A DNA stretch of 64,000 bases from Caldilineaceae bacterium (GTDB lineage Bacteria; Chloroflexota; Anaerolineae; Caldilineales; Caldilineaceae). The position numbers were made by a program, and so were the translations under genes. The stretch is from positions 1 through 64,000 of the forward strand of contig JAJDZJ010000136.1 in the NCBI GenBank assembly GCA_022824685.1, read 5' to 3'. This document shows, one piece after another, positions 49,639-58,432 of this stretch. The notes beneath the pieces are model-generated. The model worked only from the letters and a program-made list of their open reading frames with translations, ran no database searches and was not told where the DNA came from. Each line of letters begins with the position of its first letter. The first letter of the stretch is position 1.

Positions 49639-49759
49639 GTCGAAGACGATTCCCTCTTTCGGTCGATCCCGGACCGGACACCGCTACGCCAAATCCACGC
49701 TGCAATCCGTCCGCCGCTGACTCCGGCTTTTGCGAACACCTGTAGAATGGCGTATTCGT

Positions 49760-49767
49760 GGTATACT
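49760..49767 (+). promoter_or_regulatory. extended -10 element, possibly leaderless start
   Basis: GGTATACT, preceded by T, reads TGGTATACT, an extended -10 motif, only one base before an ATG at 49769. Transcription would then start near the second ATG at 49778. Confidence 0.4.
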
Positions 49768-49768
49768 C

Positions 49769-50464
49769 ATGAGCATCATGGAAACGACTGAATCAATGGA
49801 CGCGCAGCCGCTGACAACTGAGCAACTGGAACAGGCCAAACGATACATCCTGAAAAGCCTGCCGCAGATTCTGGAGCAGTCGCCCGAGTTTGTTGTATTT
49901 GTTGAAGGGGTGGTTGCCGAAAAATTCCCGCGTCGGGATGAATTCGCTCGCCTGCTGGATCAGGTAGAGGCCCATCGACGGGAAACGCAGGAATATAAGA
50001 GAGAAACCGACGAGCGCTTCGACAAGATAGACGAGCGCTTCAACAAGATAGACGAGCGCTTCGACAAGATGGACGAGCGTTTCGACGCCTTGGAACTGAC
50101 TCTGGCGCGCCTTGGCTCACGCTGGGGAATCCACAGCGAAGACCTCTTCCGCAAGACCATGAAGTCCGTCCTTGAGGAATCCTTCGAAGCCACAGTGGAG
50201 GAGAAGAATCTCCAAGGGGAGCAGTTCGATCTCGTCGTGATGAAGAATGGCGACCACATTCTGATCGAAATCGCTGCCAGTGTCCGGCGCAATATCCTCG
50301 AACGATTGGAACGCAAGAAGAAAATCTATACTTCTGAAGTGGGGATAGCGCCGGCGCGGATCATCCTCGCCGTCGGCACTATCAACAGCCGCAGCGCGCA
50401 GATCATTCGCGATGCTGGATTCGACGTGATTGAACCCGATGATGACTTCTATGGCGAAGAGTAA
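49769..50464 (+). CDS. DUF3782-like protein with heptad repeats and nuclease-like C-terminus
   Basis: A 231-residue protein. After a helical N-terminus it has a coiled coil in which the unit DERFDKI is repeated four times; at DNA level this is a 21-base tandem repeat (50009-50086). The C-terminal half (FDLVVMKNGDHILIEIAAS, then alternating strands and helices) fits a PD-(D/E)XK-type core without the final Lys. Proteins of this type are widespread and uncharacterised. Start choice is uncertain between 49769, 49778 and 49796; none has a clear ribosome site. Confidence 0.75.
   Translation: MSIMETTESMDAQPLTTEQLEQAKRYILKSLPQILEQSPEFVVFVEGVVAEKFPRRDEFARLLDQVEAHRRETQEYKRETDERFDKIDERFNKIDERFDKMDERFDALELTLARLGSRWGIHSEDLFRKTMKSVLEESFEATVEEKNLQGEQFDLVVMKNGDHILIEIAASVRRNILERLERKKKIYTSEVGIAPARIILAVGTINSRSAQIIRDAGFDVIEPDDDFYGEE
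50009..50086 (+). repeat. 21-base tandem repeat encoding a coiled coil
   Basis: Three near-identical 21-base units and a partial fourth, each coding DERF(D/N)K(I/M), lie inside the DUF3782-like gene. Unit number may vary between strains. Confidence 0.9.
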
Positions 50465-50628
50465 ATCCCTCCGCCGCTAAGACAGACCTCGGGCCCACGG
50501 CCTCGGGCGCCAAGCCAATGCGTAACTGGACCCGTTTCCCCTGGCCTCAGTGAACCGCCCCAGCCTCCACCCTGGATTCGTTACCTGGTTTCAGAATCCA
50601 TCCATAATGGGCTGCCTTTCATACCCCT

Positions 50629-51363
50629 ATGCAACTGAATCCCATAGACGACTCTCTCCCCGCCTCGCCCACGCGTACAGGTTACACAATCAAAGAGATG
50701 CCCGAAGACCTGCGCCCCAGAGAAAGACTGGAGTATGTCGGCGCCGGCGCACTGAGCGTCTCCGAACTCCTCGCAATTGTGCTCCGTACAGGGGGAAAGG
50801 GCGAAAACGTCATCCGTCAGTCCGAGCGGCTGCTGACCGAGTTCAACGGGCTGCCCGGCCTGGCGCACGCCAGTTTCGAAGAACTGACCAGAGCCCGCGG
50901 CGTAGGCAAGGCCAAGGTGACGCAGATCAAAGCCGCCCTTGAATTAGGACGCCGGCTTCTGCTTGCCGCCCCCCAGGAACGCGACAAGATCCAGAGCCCC
51001 TCCGATGTGGCCAATCTCCTGATGTTGGAAATGGGTTTGCTGGAAAGAGAACAGGTGCGTGTCGTTCTGCTGGACACAAAAAACAACGTACAACGCACAC
51101 CGGTTGTCTATTCTGGCAGCCTTAACGCCGCCGTCATTCGTGTGGGAGAGATCTTTACAGAGGCCGTTCGAGCCAACAGCGCATCCCTCATCGTCGTCCA
51201 TAACCATCCCAGCGGCGACCCTACGCCCAGCCCGGAAGACGTACAGGTGACCAAACAGATCGTTGCCGCGGGAAAGCTCCTACAGATCGACGTCCTGGAC
51301 CATCTGATCATCACACGCGACAAATATGTCAGTTTGAAAGAAAGGAGATTGGGGTTCGATTGA
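50629..51363 (+). CDS. radC: RadC-family JAB/MPN-domain protein
   Basis: A 244-residue protein: an N-terminal helix-hairpin-helix part ([30 protein letters not shown]) and a JAMM metalloprotease-like domain with [14 protein letters not shown]. Long annotated as DNA repair, its true role is unsettled. The start lacks a clear ribosome site; an ATG at residue 24 would cut into the conserved segment. Confidence 0.93.
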   Translation: MQLNPIDDSLPASPTRTGYTIKEMPEDLRPRERLEYVGAGALSVSELLAIVLRTGGKGENVIRQSERLLTEFNGLPGLAHASFEELTRARGVGKAKVTQIKAALELGRRLLLAAPQERDKIQSPSDVANLLMLEMGLLEREQVRVVLLDTKNNVQRTPVVYSGSLNAAVIRVGEIFTEAVRANSASLIVVHNHPSGDPTPSPEDVQVTKQIVAAGKLLQIDVLDHLIITRDKYVSLKERRLGFD

Positions 51364-51377
51364 GGGGAATGCAGCGC

Positions 51378-52175
51378 TTAGGCCAGCGCGCTGACACTGA
51401 GAAGATACTCTGTCAAAGCCCGCACGTCACCGGCATTCAGTTGCTGGTCGCGTTTCGTGCGCACGTACTTCTTCAACTGATCGACCCGCAACACCGGCAT
51501 CGAGGGATTCTCAAGCTCCAGTTGCATGGCCGGATTGATAAAGACCGCTGCGCTCTCGATCGGAATATCGGCAGCGTTTACCGCCAATTGACCGCTCGAC
51601 TCTCCCGCCTGTAGCAACTCCCGAATCTTCCGTTCCGTCTCCTCGATCTCACGTAAGGGGTTGCCCAGACCCTCACGGTTGAGAAACGTGAGCAATCGGC
51701 CCAAGCTGAACCGTTCCCGCCATCGCTCCCCGTATACACGCACCGTGCCCTTGTCGCTGCGTACAAGAAATACCCGAACGCCGGACGGCCCAACCAAAAT
51801 GTACGGCGCCTCATCTAGACCCCACAGGAAGAGCGCGTACTTATCGTCAAACCCCTTCAGCCCATTCTCCACGACCTCATCCGGCCGCGCCACTCGCTTG
51901 CTGCCCGGCCAACGGCGCGGAGCAAAGCGGTTTATGTAGTAGCTGCCTACGTTGGAAGCGATAAAACCCACCGCCAAAGCGCCAAAGCTGACCACCGTCC
52001 AGTACCGCTGAATGAAGCCAACCAGAGCATTGGCAGCCGGTTCGTCCGGGGGGAACCAGTTGGGCGTGAAACTGGCAAGAAGGCCTAGAAACAGGATTAC
52101 CAAACCGCCCAAGGCAATTCGCCGCCCCCTCTGTTCTCTTGACTTGATCGCCGGCAAATTGCGGTATACTTTCAT
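51378..52175 (-). CDS. membrane protein with NERD-like C-terminal domain
   Basis: A 265-residue protein with two membrane helices (about 19-37 and 60-80) and a soluble C-terminal domain. Segments DEAPYILVGPSGVRVFLV and AAVFINPAMQLELENPSMPVLRVDQLKKYVR recall the nuclease-related NERD domain, without a clearly intact active site. It is 14 bases from the convergent radC and 27 bases upstream of plsX on its own strand's far side, suggesting no special link. Function unknown. Confidence 0.75.
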   Translation of the reverse strand: MKVYRNLPAIKSREQRGRRIALGGLVILFLGLLASFTPNWFPPDEPAANALVGFIQRYWTVVSFGALAVGFIASNVGSYYINRFAPRRWPGSKRVARPDEVVENGLKGFDDKYALFLWGLDEAPYILVGPSGVRVFLVRSDKGTVRVYGERWRERFSLGRLLTFLNREGLGNPLREIEETERKIRELLQAGESSGQLAVNAADIPIESAAVFINPAMQLELENPSMPVLRVDQLKKYVRTKRDQQLNAGDVRALTEYLLSVSALA

Positions 52176-52202
52176 GGCAACAGATTTCTGAGGTCCCGAT
52201 GG

Positions 52203-53231
52203 CTATCGCTGGAGCGCGACCAACTCATCCGGCTTGTCGATTACCTCATTGACCCCCGACTGAATCTCTCCAATCAACCGCGAGTCGATCAACTGCTTCG
52301 CGTTTCGAATCGTATGGCGGATCGCGTTTGCGTTGCTCCTGCCGTGGCCGACAACCATCAAATTTGACACGCCCAGCAGCACCGCGCCCCCAAACTCACT
52401 GTCATCAAGCCGCCGCGCCATCCTGCGCAGCGCGGACCGCACCAGCAGGCCGCCAATACTGCTGATGGGGCCAGCCGTAATCTCGTCCAAAAGCACGCCT
52501 TGCAATAGCTTTACAATGCCCTCAGCGCCCTTCATAAAGACGTTGCCCGTGAAGCCGTCGGTGACCACCACATCGGCGATCCCATTGGTCACGTCGCGCG
52601 CCTCGATGTTGCCCATGAACCGGATTCCCGGCGTCTTCTCCAGCAGCGCCGTCGCCTCGAGCACAAGCTGATTGCCCTTGCCTTCCTCTTCGCCATTGCT
52701 CAGAATGCGTACACTCGGATTTCGCACCCCCATGATGCGCCGCGAGTAGACGCTGCCCATCACCCCAAACTGCTGCAGCTGCTCCGGCTTGACGTCCGTA
52801 TTGGCCCCAACATCCAATATCAGACAGAATCCACGCAATGTGGGAAAAGGAACGATCAAAGCAGGACGCAGTATGCTCTGCATCCGACCAAAGTGCAGAA
52901 TGCCGGCCGCCAGCGCCCCGCCCGTGTTGCCGGCGGTCACCACCGCGTCCGCCTTTCCCTCTTTCACCAACTGGCACGCCACCACCATCGAGCTGTTCTT
53001 CTTGGTGCGTACCGCCTTGGCCGGCTTGTCCGACATCTCAATCACTTCATATGCCGGCACAATCGGCAAATCCAACCTGTGAGTCAGATGCCTTGCCAGC
53101 TCGCGCTCGATGACATCCGGCCGCCCCACAAGCGAAACCGTCACATCATATTGGCGAGCGGCCAAAATCGCGCCGGCCACGATTTCGCGCGGTGCATTGT
53201 CTCCGCCCATGACATCCAGGGCAATATTCAT
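52203..53231 (-). CDS. plsX: phosphate acyltransferase
   Basis: A 342-residue enzyme making acyl-phosphate from acyl-ACP, the entry to phosphatidic acid synthesis with PlsY. Signature stretches are [11 protein letters not shown], the central [11 protein letters not shown] and [22 protein letters not shown] lies nine bases before the ATG. Unlike many genomes, no fab genes or rpmF adjoin it. Confidence 0.96.
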   Translation of the reverse strand: MNIALDVMGGDNAPREIVAGAILAARQYDVTVSLVGRPDVIERELARHLTHRLDLPIVPAYEVIEMSDKPAKAVRTKKNSSMVVACQLVKEGKADAVVTAGNTGGALAAGILHFGRMQSILRPALIVPFPTLRGFCLILDVGANTDVKPEQLQQFGVMGSVYSRRIMGVRNPSVRILSNGEEEGKGNQLVLEATALLEKTPGIRFMGNIEARDVTNGIADVVVTDGFTGNVFMKGAEGIVKLLQGVLLDEITAGPISSIGGLLVRSALRRMARRLDDSEFGGAVLLGVSNLMVVGHGRSNANAIRHTIRNAKQLIDSRLIGEIQSGVNEVIDKPDELVALQR

Positions 53232-53354
53232 GCAGACTTTCCTCCAAACGGCGGTATGATCAATGCTATACTACTATAGATTCGGGGCATTAGAGAAATC
53301 GCCAGAAGAGGAATAGCCGCAGAATCGACCACGATTTTCAGGAGGGGTTGCCAT

Positions 53355-54056
53355 GTGCCGCCGTTGCTTGCCATGAGCGAAGGAACAAATTCCCTGATTG
53401 ACGAAATGACCCGCAGAGTGCAGGATGACGGCATCATCGCCATCGTGCGGGGAGACTTTCCCGATCACAGAGTCATCGAAATCGCTGACGCGCTTCTCGC
53501 CGCGCCGGTCCTCGTGATGGAAGTGACGATGAACACGCCCGGCGCTCTCGAACTCATCCAGATGCTGCGCGCACGCTTCGGCCAGAACATGAATATCGGA
53601 GCCGGGACCGTGCGAACCGTAGAACAGTTCGACGCAGCCGTCAATGCCGGGGCACAGTTCACCGTCGCGCCGGGACTGAATCCCGCAGTGGCCGCCCAGG
53701 CCCGCAATGCCGACATTCTGCATATCCCGGGCGTCTTCACCGCAACAGAAGCCGAAGCCGCCCACGCAGGCGGCTCCCGTCTGTTGAAACTCTTTCCCGC
53801 CGATCTTGGCGGCCCCGCATACCTCAAAGCCCTGCGTGCGCCCCTGGACGACATCAAGTTTGTGCCGACCGGCGGCATCGGCCCCCAGAACGCCGCCGCC
53901 TGGGCCGACGCCGGTGCCGCCGCCATCGGTGTCGGAAGCTCCCTCGTCACCGGCCCGGGCCAGTCCATGGCTGACCTGATCAAAAAGGCGCGCGCTCTGC
54001 GCCAGGCGTGGCAATCCCAAACCTGCTCCCCTTCAAACGCCGAGGGACACGAGTAG
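53355..54056 (+). CDS. KDPG/KHG aldolase (2-dehydro-3-deoxyphosphogluconate aldolase)
   Basis: A 233-residue class I aldolase. The Schiff-base lysine lies in LLKLFPAD and the family Glu in VMEVTMNTPG; TGGI binds the phosphate. It splits KDPG or related keto-deoxy sugar acids to pyruvate and an aldehyde. GTG at 53355 is chosen because AGGAGGGG (53340-53347) lies seven bases upstream; an internal ATG at 53373 gives a more usual N-terminus but has no own site. A 7-codon frame at 53353 overlaps both. Confidence 0.9.
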   Translation: MPPLLAMSEGTNSLIDEMTRRVQDDGIIAIVRGDFPDHRVIEIADALLAAPVLVMEVTMNTPGALELIQMLRARFGQNMNIGAGTVRTVEQFDAAVNAGAQFTVAPGLNPAVAAQARNADILHIPGVFTATEAEAAHAGGSRLLKLFPADLGGPAYLKALRAPLDDIKFVPTGGIGPQNAAAWADAGAAAIGVGSSLVTGPGQSMADLIKKARALRQAWQSQTCSPSNAEGHE

Positions 54057-54062
54057 GGCCGC

Positions 54063-54102
54063 CGACTGCCACTGCCATGCGCTCACGTCCGTTCCAATTC
54101 AG
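54063..54102. repeat. weak heptamer array at the nnr stop codon
   Basis: CGACTGC, CACTGCC, ATGCGCT, CACGTCC in 7-base phase are followed by GTTCCAATTCAG, which contains the nnr stop (TCA at 54099-54101). It is more degenerate than the arrays at 2814 and 7760. Confidence 0.4.
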
Positions 54103-55925
54103 TCCCGCAGTTCATTCATCGCTTCTGGCAGCAACGGCAGCAGATCAGAAGCGATCGCGCCCGCGCTTCCAATCTTCTGTTCACACAGCGCACCCGCCCG
54201 TCCGTGCAACCAGGCCCCCAGACATGCAGCCTGGAAAGGCGAAAGCCCCTGTGCAAGCAGACCTGTGATCGCGCCCGCCAAGATGTCTCCCGTGCCCGCC
54301 GTGGCCAAGGCCGCCGTCGCAACCGGTAGAACCGCCAGCTCACCTTCCGGTGTCGCGATCACCGTATAGGGTCCTTTCAGCAGGATGACCGCCTGCCACG
54401 CGGCAGCCCGCTCTCGCGCCAAGTCCCAACGGTTGTCCACCACCTCCTGGGCCGACGCAAACCCGCACAACCGGGCCATCTCCGCCGGGTGCGGAGTCAG
54501 AACGCAGTCAGCCGGCAGCAGCGACGGCCAGTCCTCCAACTGGGCCAGCTGGTTGAGACCGTCTGCGTCGATCACCGTTGGCGGCAGAGGGGGCGCCTCC
54601 GCCGGCAACTGATCCCGCCGGCGGATCGAACCGAATGGACTGTCTCCCGGCCAATTCGGGTCCGATGCCGGTTGCTCTTCTTCAACCTCCGGGCTACCAG
54701 ATGGCGAAAATGCTCCCGGCAATGCCGATGTGCGCTGTCTGTGATCCCGTCTCAGCAGCCGTTCCATAAAGCCGCGCGTGACATTTTCCTGGCCTAGCCC
54801 GCAGCCGACCAACAGAGCGTCGTAATCACCCAACTTTGAGATGACGTTTGCAGCCGCCGCCTCGTTTACCACGCCCAAGTCGTGGCTCAGCAGAATCCAC
54901 GTCGGTTCGGCCAGCCCCGATGACACCGGCACCCACACCGGCTGGGGAATCGCCCCCGTCACCAGCCCCGCCCCCACCCGTCCCATCGCCGCACAGCTTA
55001 GAAACGCCGCGCCTGGGTAGTTGACACTGCCCACCACCGCCATCCCTTTGCCAAAAACACCCTTATGACTGTTGCGGCTTCGGGTAGGCAAAAAAACACT
55101 CACCTGCTCCGGCGTCAGGAAGAATGTTCGCATATCGGCCGTCAGGTTCGACGGGATGCCAATGTCCGCAACCACCAGCTCGCCCAAAGCAGCGGCGCCG
55201 GGGAACTTAAACTGTCCAACCTTGGCGCAACCGAAAGTCACCGTCATATCCGCGGCTACCGTAGCCGGATCGATGGCGCCGCTGTCCGCGTTCAGGCCAC
55301 TGGGAACATCGACAGCGACGACCACAGGCAGCCTGTTGGCGCGAATCCCATTCGTCTCTGACGATGCCGCTGAGCCAATTCCCGAGTCATCCTCTCTGCC
55401 GATGCTTCGCGCCGATGGCAGGCGGCTCCTGGATACCCCGGCCACCTGCTGGAGGATGTCGGCCAGCGTGCCCTCAATGGGGCGGTTCGCCCCTGTCCCC
55501 AGCAGGGCATCCACCACGATTTCGGCATCGTCCAGCCAAGCTCGCAGCTGTACTCTATCTTCGTCTTCCTCCGCGCTGTGGACTTGCACATCGCGCGCGA
55601 GCAGCTTTCCCAGATGGCCCTCATCGTCCTCTTCTTCTTCCTGAAGGCCGCCCCTCTTCCAAAGATAGACCCGCACGCGATGGCCCGCATCGTTGAGGTG
55701 ACGCGCACAGACCAGGCCATCGCCTCCATTATTGCCCGGTCCCGCCAGCACCAATACCGAGCGGGTGCTGCTTCCCGCGTAGCTCCCTTGAATCGCTTCG
55801 GCAAGAGCAGCCCCCGCCTGCTCCATCATCGCCGCATAGCTATGGCCCACCGCGTCTGTCTGTTGCTCCAGCCTTTGCATCTCCGCAACTGAAACGATCC
55901 TGGTGTGGTCGGCGATCTCTCTCAT
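54099..55925 (-). CDS. nnr: bifunctional NAD(P)H-hydrate epimerase/dehydratase
   Basis: A 608-residue repair enzyme. The N-terminal YjeF_N epimerase part (about 1-270) has LAGPGNNGGDGLVCARHL and VDALLGTGANRPIEG; the C-terminal ADP/ATP-dependent dehydratase part has KGVFGKGMAVVGS, VIDADGLNQLA, LTPHPAEMARL and ATAGTGDILAGAI. Together they restore damaged NADHX and NADPHX. Usual length is about 500; the excess lies in two Ser/Pro/Glu-rich in-frame inserts (about 167-200 and 395-450). Confidence 0.95.
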   Translation of the reverse strand: MREIADHTRIVSVAEMQRLEQQTDAVGHSYAAMMEQAGAALAEAIQGSYAGSSTRSVLVLAGPGNNGGDGLVCARHLNDAGHRVRVYLWKRGGLQEEEEDDEGHLGKLLARDVQVHSAEEDEDRVQLRAWLDDAEIVVDALLGTGANRPIEGTLADILQQVAGVSRSRLPSARSIGREDDSGIGSAASSETNGIRANRLPVVVAVDVPSGLNADSGAIDPATVAADMTVTFGCAKVGQFKFPGAAALGELVVADIGIPSNLTADMRTFFLTPEQVSVFLPTRSRNSHKGVFGKGMAVVGSVNYPGAAFLSCAAMGRVGAGLVTGAIPQPVWVPVSSGLAEPTWILLSHDLGVVNEAAAANVISKLGDYDALLVGCGLGQENVTRGFMERLLRRDHRQRTSALPGAFSPSGSPEVEEEQPASDPNWPGDSPFGSIRRRDQLPAEAPPLPPTVIDADGLNQLAQLEDWPSLLPADCVLTPHPAEMARLCGFASAQEVVDNRWDLARERAAAWQAVILLKGPYTVIATPEGELAVLPVATAALATAGTGDILAGAITGLLAQGLSPFQAACLGAWLHGRAGALCEQKIGSAGAIASDLLPLLPEAMNELRD

Positions 55926-55957
55926 AAGTTATTTCTCGCAGGCGGGAACAGTTGGTT

Positions 55958-57262
55958 TCAGGCTACACGGATCGGATGTGGAGCCGGTTGGTTGAAAAGA
56001 TACCCCTTCTCGTTAAAGGGTATCTCGTCAGGTTGTGAATTGCCCGCGGCGTCTGTAGCCCGCGTCATAATCGTGTACTCGCCTGGCCGCGCATCCCACC
56101 TGAAGCTGAAACGCGTCCAGGAATATCTGAATGCGTCGTCACCAAGCGACTCGGTTAAACGCTCGAAATCGGGTTGAATCCGCTGCTCCTCCAATGTTGA
56201 ATCGTTCCAGGTCGCCCCGGAATCGAGACTCCACTCCACTTTCACAACCGGTCCGGCCGGAGACTGCGCGTAGCCGTGGAGGCTGTGCGCGCCTGCCGCC
56301 AGATCTGCCGGCCACGGCAGCGCCAGCGCGCTCTTGATCGTCTGCGAAGTCAACGGCTTGCCCGGCGCTTCACCTTCCCGTGCATAGGCATCGCCGATTA
56401 ACGTGTAAGATGTCGTGTTATTTCGAGTCCACATCTGTTCCGTCGACACCACGATGCGGCCCAGCCACTTGATACTTGCCGCCCCGACCCAACCCGGCGC
56501 CAGCGCCCGCAATGGAAAGCCATGATCTTTGGGCAAGGGATCGCCATTCAATCCGTAGGCAAGCAGCGTATCCTCATCCATCGCTTTCTCCACGGGCATG
56601 GCCCGCCGGAACCCCTCCTCCGGCGCCCCTGTGTCCAGCCCAATCAGAAGCACGCTGACCGCCTCACTGGTGATGCCCGCCCTGACCAGCACGTCTCGCA
56701 GCGCCGCGCCGGTCCAAATGCCGTTGCTGACCGCCCCCGTTTTCCACTGCGTTCCTTTCGCCGGCTTCCCCTTCACCAGGTCGAACAGGGCCCGGTGGTT
56801 TCCGGCGCACTCCAGGTACGAGATGAACGTCCGGCTGGGCATGTCCAGAATGTCGTCGTAGGTCAGTTCCAACGGGTTGGCGATCGCGTCGCCTTCAATC
56901 GAGAGGCGCCAGCCGGCCGCGTCCACGTCCAGACGCTCTGAGTTATTGCGTACAAAGAAAAACCGGCTGGGCGTGATCAGCCCCTCCATATTCTCCAGAC
57001 GCGCCTCCAAGTTTCCCGCGCCGTGATCAATGAACGGCGCCGGGTCCTTGAAGTAATGAGGTAGCTTAGACGAATCTTCCTCGACCGAAGGAGGCGCCGC
57101 AGGCGGCATCAGGCCAGTGCAAGATGCCAGCACAGCTGCCGCCCCTCCGGCCGACAACAACCTCAAGAAATGACGGCGGGTCATTCCCGTCTCGCGCGCA
57201 AGCTGCCAGAGCCGTGTTCGTTCTTCTGCGTTCTTCTCCGGCGTCAAGCCCCTCGTTGCCAT
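55958..57262 (-). CDS. Tat-exported sulfite oxidase-like molybdopterin enzyme
   Basis: A 434-residue enzyme. A twin-arginine signal (TRRHFLRLLSAGGAAAVLASC, residues 28-48) also ends in a possible lipobox. The oxidoreductase molybdopterin domain contains the Mo-binding Cys in ISYLECAGNHR and the family stretch DHGFPLRALAPGW; a C-terminal Mo-co dimerisation domain follows (VKVEWSLDSGATW, RATDAAGN). It likely oxidises sulfite or a related substrate outside the membrane. GGAGG precedes the ATG. No cytochrome subunit adjoins it. Confidence 0.92.
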   Translation of the reverse strand: MATRGLTPEKNAEERTRLWQLARETGMTRRHFLRLLSAGGAAAVLASCTGLMPPAAPPSVEEDSSKLPHYFKDPAPFIDHGAGNLEARLENMEGLITPSRFFFVRNNSERLDVDAAGWRLSIEGDAIANPLELTYDDILDMPSRTFISYLECAGNHRALFDLVKGKPAKGTQWKTGAVSNGIWTGAALRDVLVRAGITSEAVSVLLIGLDTGAPEEGFRRAMPVEKAMDEDTLLAYGLNGDPLPKDHGFPLRALAPGWVGAASIKWLGRIVVSTEQMWTRNNTTSYTLIGDAYAREGEAPGKPLTSQTIKSALALPWPADLAAGAHSLHGYAQSPAGPVVKVEWSLDSGATWNDSTLEEQRIQPDFERLTESLGDDAFRYSWTRFSFRWDARPGEYTIMTRATDAAGNSQPDEIPFNEKGYLFNQPAPHPIRVA

Positions 57263-57329
57263 CTCCGCTTCCTCCTCGCCGCGCCCACCTATAGCCTGGG
57301 CATAGAATCGGCTGAGCGGCGTTTTCTAC

Positions 57330-57357
57330 CAGTTCCCGCCAACAGCTAGCCACTCAA
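57330..57357. repeat. weak heptamer array at the stop codon of the GNAT-VOC gene
   Basis: CAGTTCC, CGCCAAC, AGCTAGC, CACTCAA follow in 7-base phase and the last unit holds the stop (TCA at 57354-57356). Similarity to the CACTGAC arrays is limited. Confidence 0.35.
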
Positions 57358-58265
57358 CTCGGCCTGCCAAAGCGCAGGAGATAACCATTGCAGTCGCGTA
57401 TCGCGAACTCCCTCATTCCCCAGGGCTCATCCGTCGGCTCCCGCTCGATATGCACGCCCGCCTGCTGGTACGCCCCAAAGAGGCCGTCGACATCCTCGCC
57501 CATGAATACATAGAATCCTACCGGGGGCTTTGGCGGCAACGGTTGGTCTGTCAGAGTGAACTGGAAATGCGCGCCCTCTGACGTCCATTCGCCCCGGTGA
57601 ATGCCGGCGTGCGTGGGCGGGTCGCCGTACAGGAACCCGATCGTAAAGCCCAGCTTGTCGCAGTAATACTCGGTCGCGGCCAGCACATCCGGTACCGCCA
57701 GAATCGGCGCCAAACTGTATGCCGCCTGCGCGTTGCCTGCCAGTTGGCCCGTGCGCCACTGCTCTGCCGTAATACCGTACACGACTTTGTCATGCCCCGT
57801 CGCGTCCTGGTGATATTTCTGCCGCAAACGGCCCCGGCGCCTGAATCCCACCCGCTCGGCCAAACGAATTGAAGCTCTGTTCTCTTCGACGATCCACAGC
57901 TCCGCTCGGTCCAGGCCCATCTCGTCAAAGCCGTAGTCCAGCGCCGCCCGCACAGCCTCGCTCATATAGCCCTTTCCCCACTGGTCCGGGTGCAACATGT
58001 AACCCATCCCTGGCACGCCTGAGTTGCCGATGTAATCCACAAACCCCAGCGCCGGGCCGTCGGCAGCCGTGCGGAGAATCCAAACAGTGCTCGGGCTGTC
58101 AAGCCAACCCTCCACCATCTCCTTCGTCTCCGCCGCTGACGTGTGTGGCGGGCTGTCCATAAAGCGCATCGCATCCGACCGGCTGTACATGTCAAACAGG
58201 TCGTCCACATCCCCAATCTCAAGCGGCCGTAAAACCAGCCGCTCTGTCGTAAGAATCGTCGCCAT
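57354..58265 (-). CDS. GNAT acetyltransferase fused to a VOC/glyoxalase domain
   Basis: A 303-residue two-domain protein. Residues about 3-172 form a RimJ/RimL-type N-acetyltransferase (TERLVLRPLEIGD, acetyl-CoA loop DQWGKGYMSEAV, RIAERVGFRR-like end). Residues about 185-302 form a vicinal-oxygen-chelate domain (ILAVPDVLAATEYYCDKLGFTIG, DGYLLRFG-type end), as in glyoxalase or antibiotic-binding proteins. Fusion of the two suggests a resistance or detoxification role, but this is inference. ATG at 58265 with GGAGAGG upstream is preferred over the adjacent TTG. Confidence 0.88.
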   Translation of the reverse strand: MATILTTERLVLRPLEIGDVDDLFDMYSRSDAMRFMDSPPHTSAAETKEMVEGWLDSPSTVWILRTAADGPALGFVDYIGNSGVPGMGYMLHPDQWGKGYMSEAVRAALDYGFDEMGLDRAELWIVEENRASIRLAERVGFRRRGRLRQKYHQDATGHDKVVYGITAEQWRTGQLAGNAQAAYSLAPILAVPDVLAATEYYCDKLGFTIGFLYGDPPTHAGIHRGEWTSEGAHFQFTLTDQPLPPKPPVGFYVFMGEDVDGLFGAYQQAGVHIEREPTDEPWGMREFAIRDCNGYLLRFGRPS

Positions 58266-58432
58266 CAATTCCTCTCCAAAAATGTCTTGCTGCCAGCTCG
58301 ATTGTGTTTATCGAAATCCCATTCCTGCAAAGCCATCACCAGTTCACCGCCTGGTCTGACTCCAGCGAAAGCCTCTTGCACCACTTTCGCGCTGTCCTCG
58401 GACCCCCATTTCCAGCCCCTGCTGCCCCTCAC

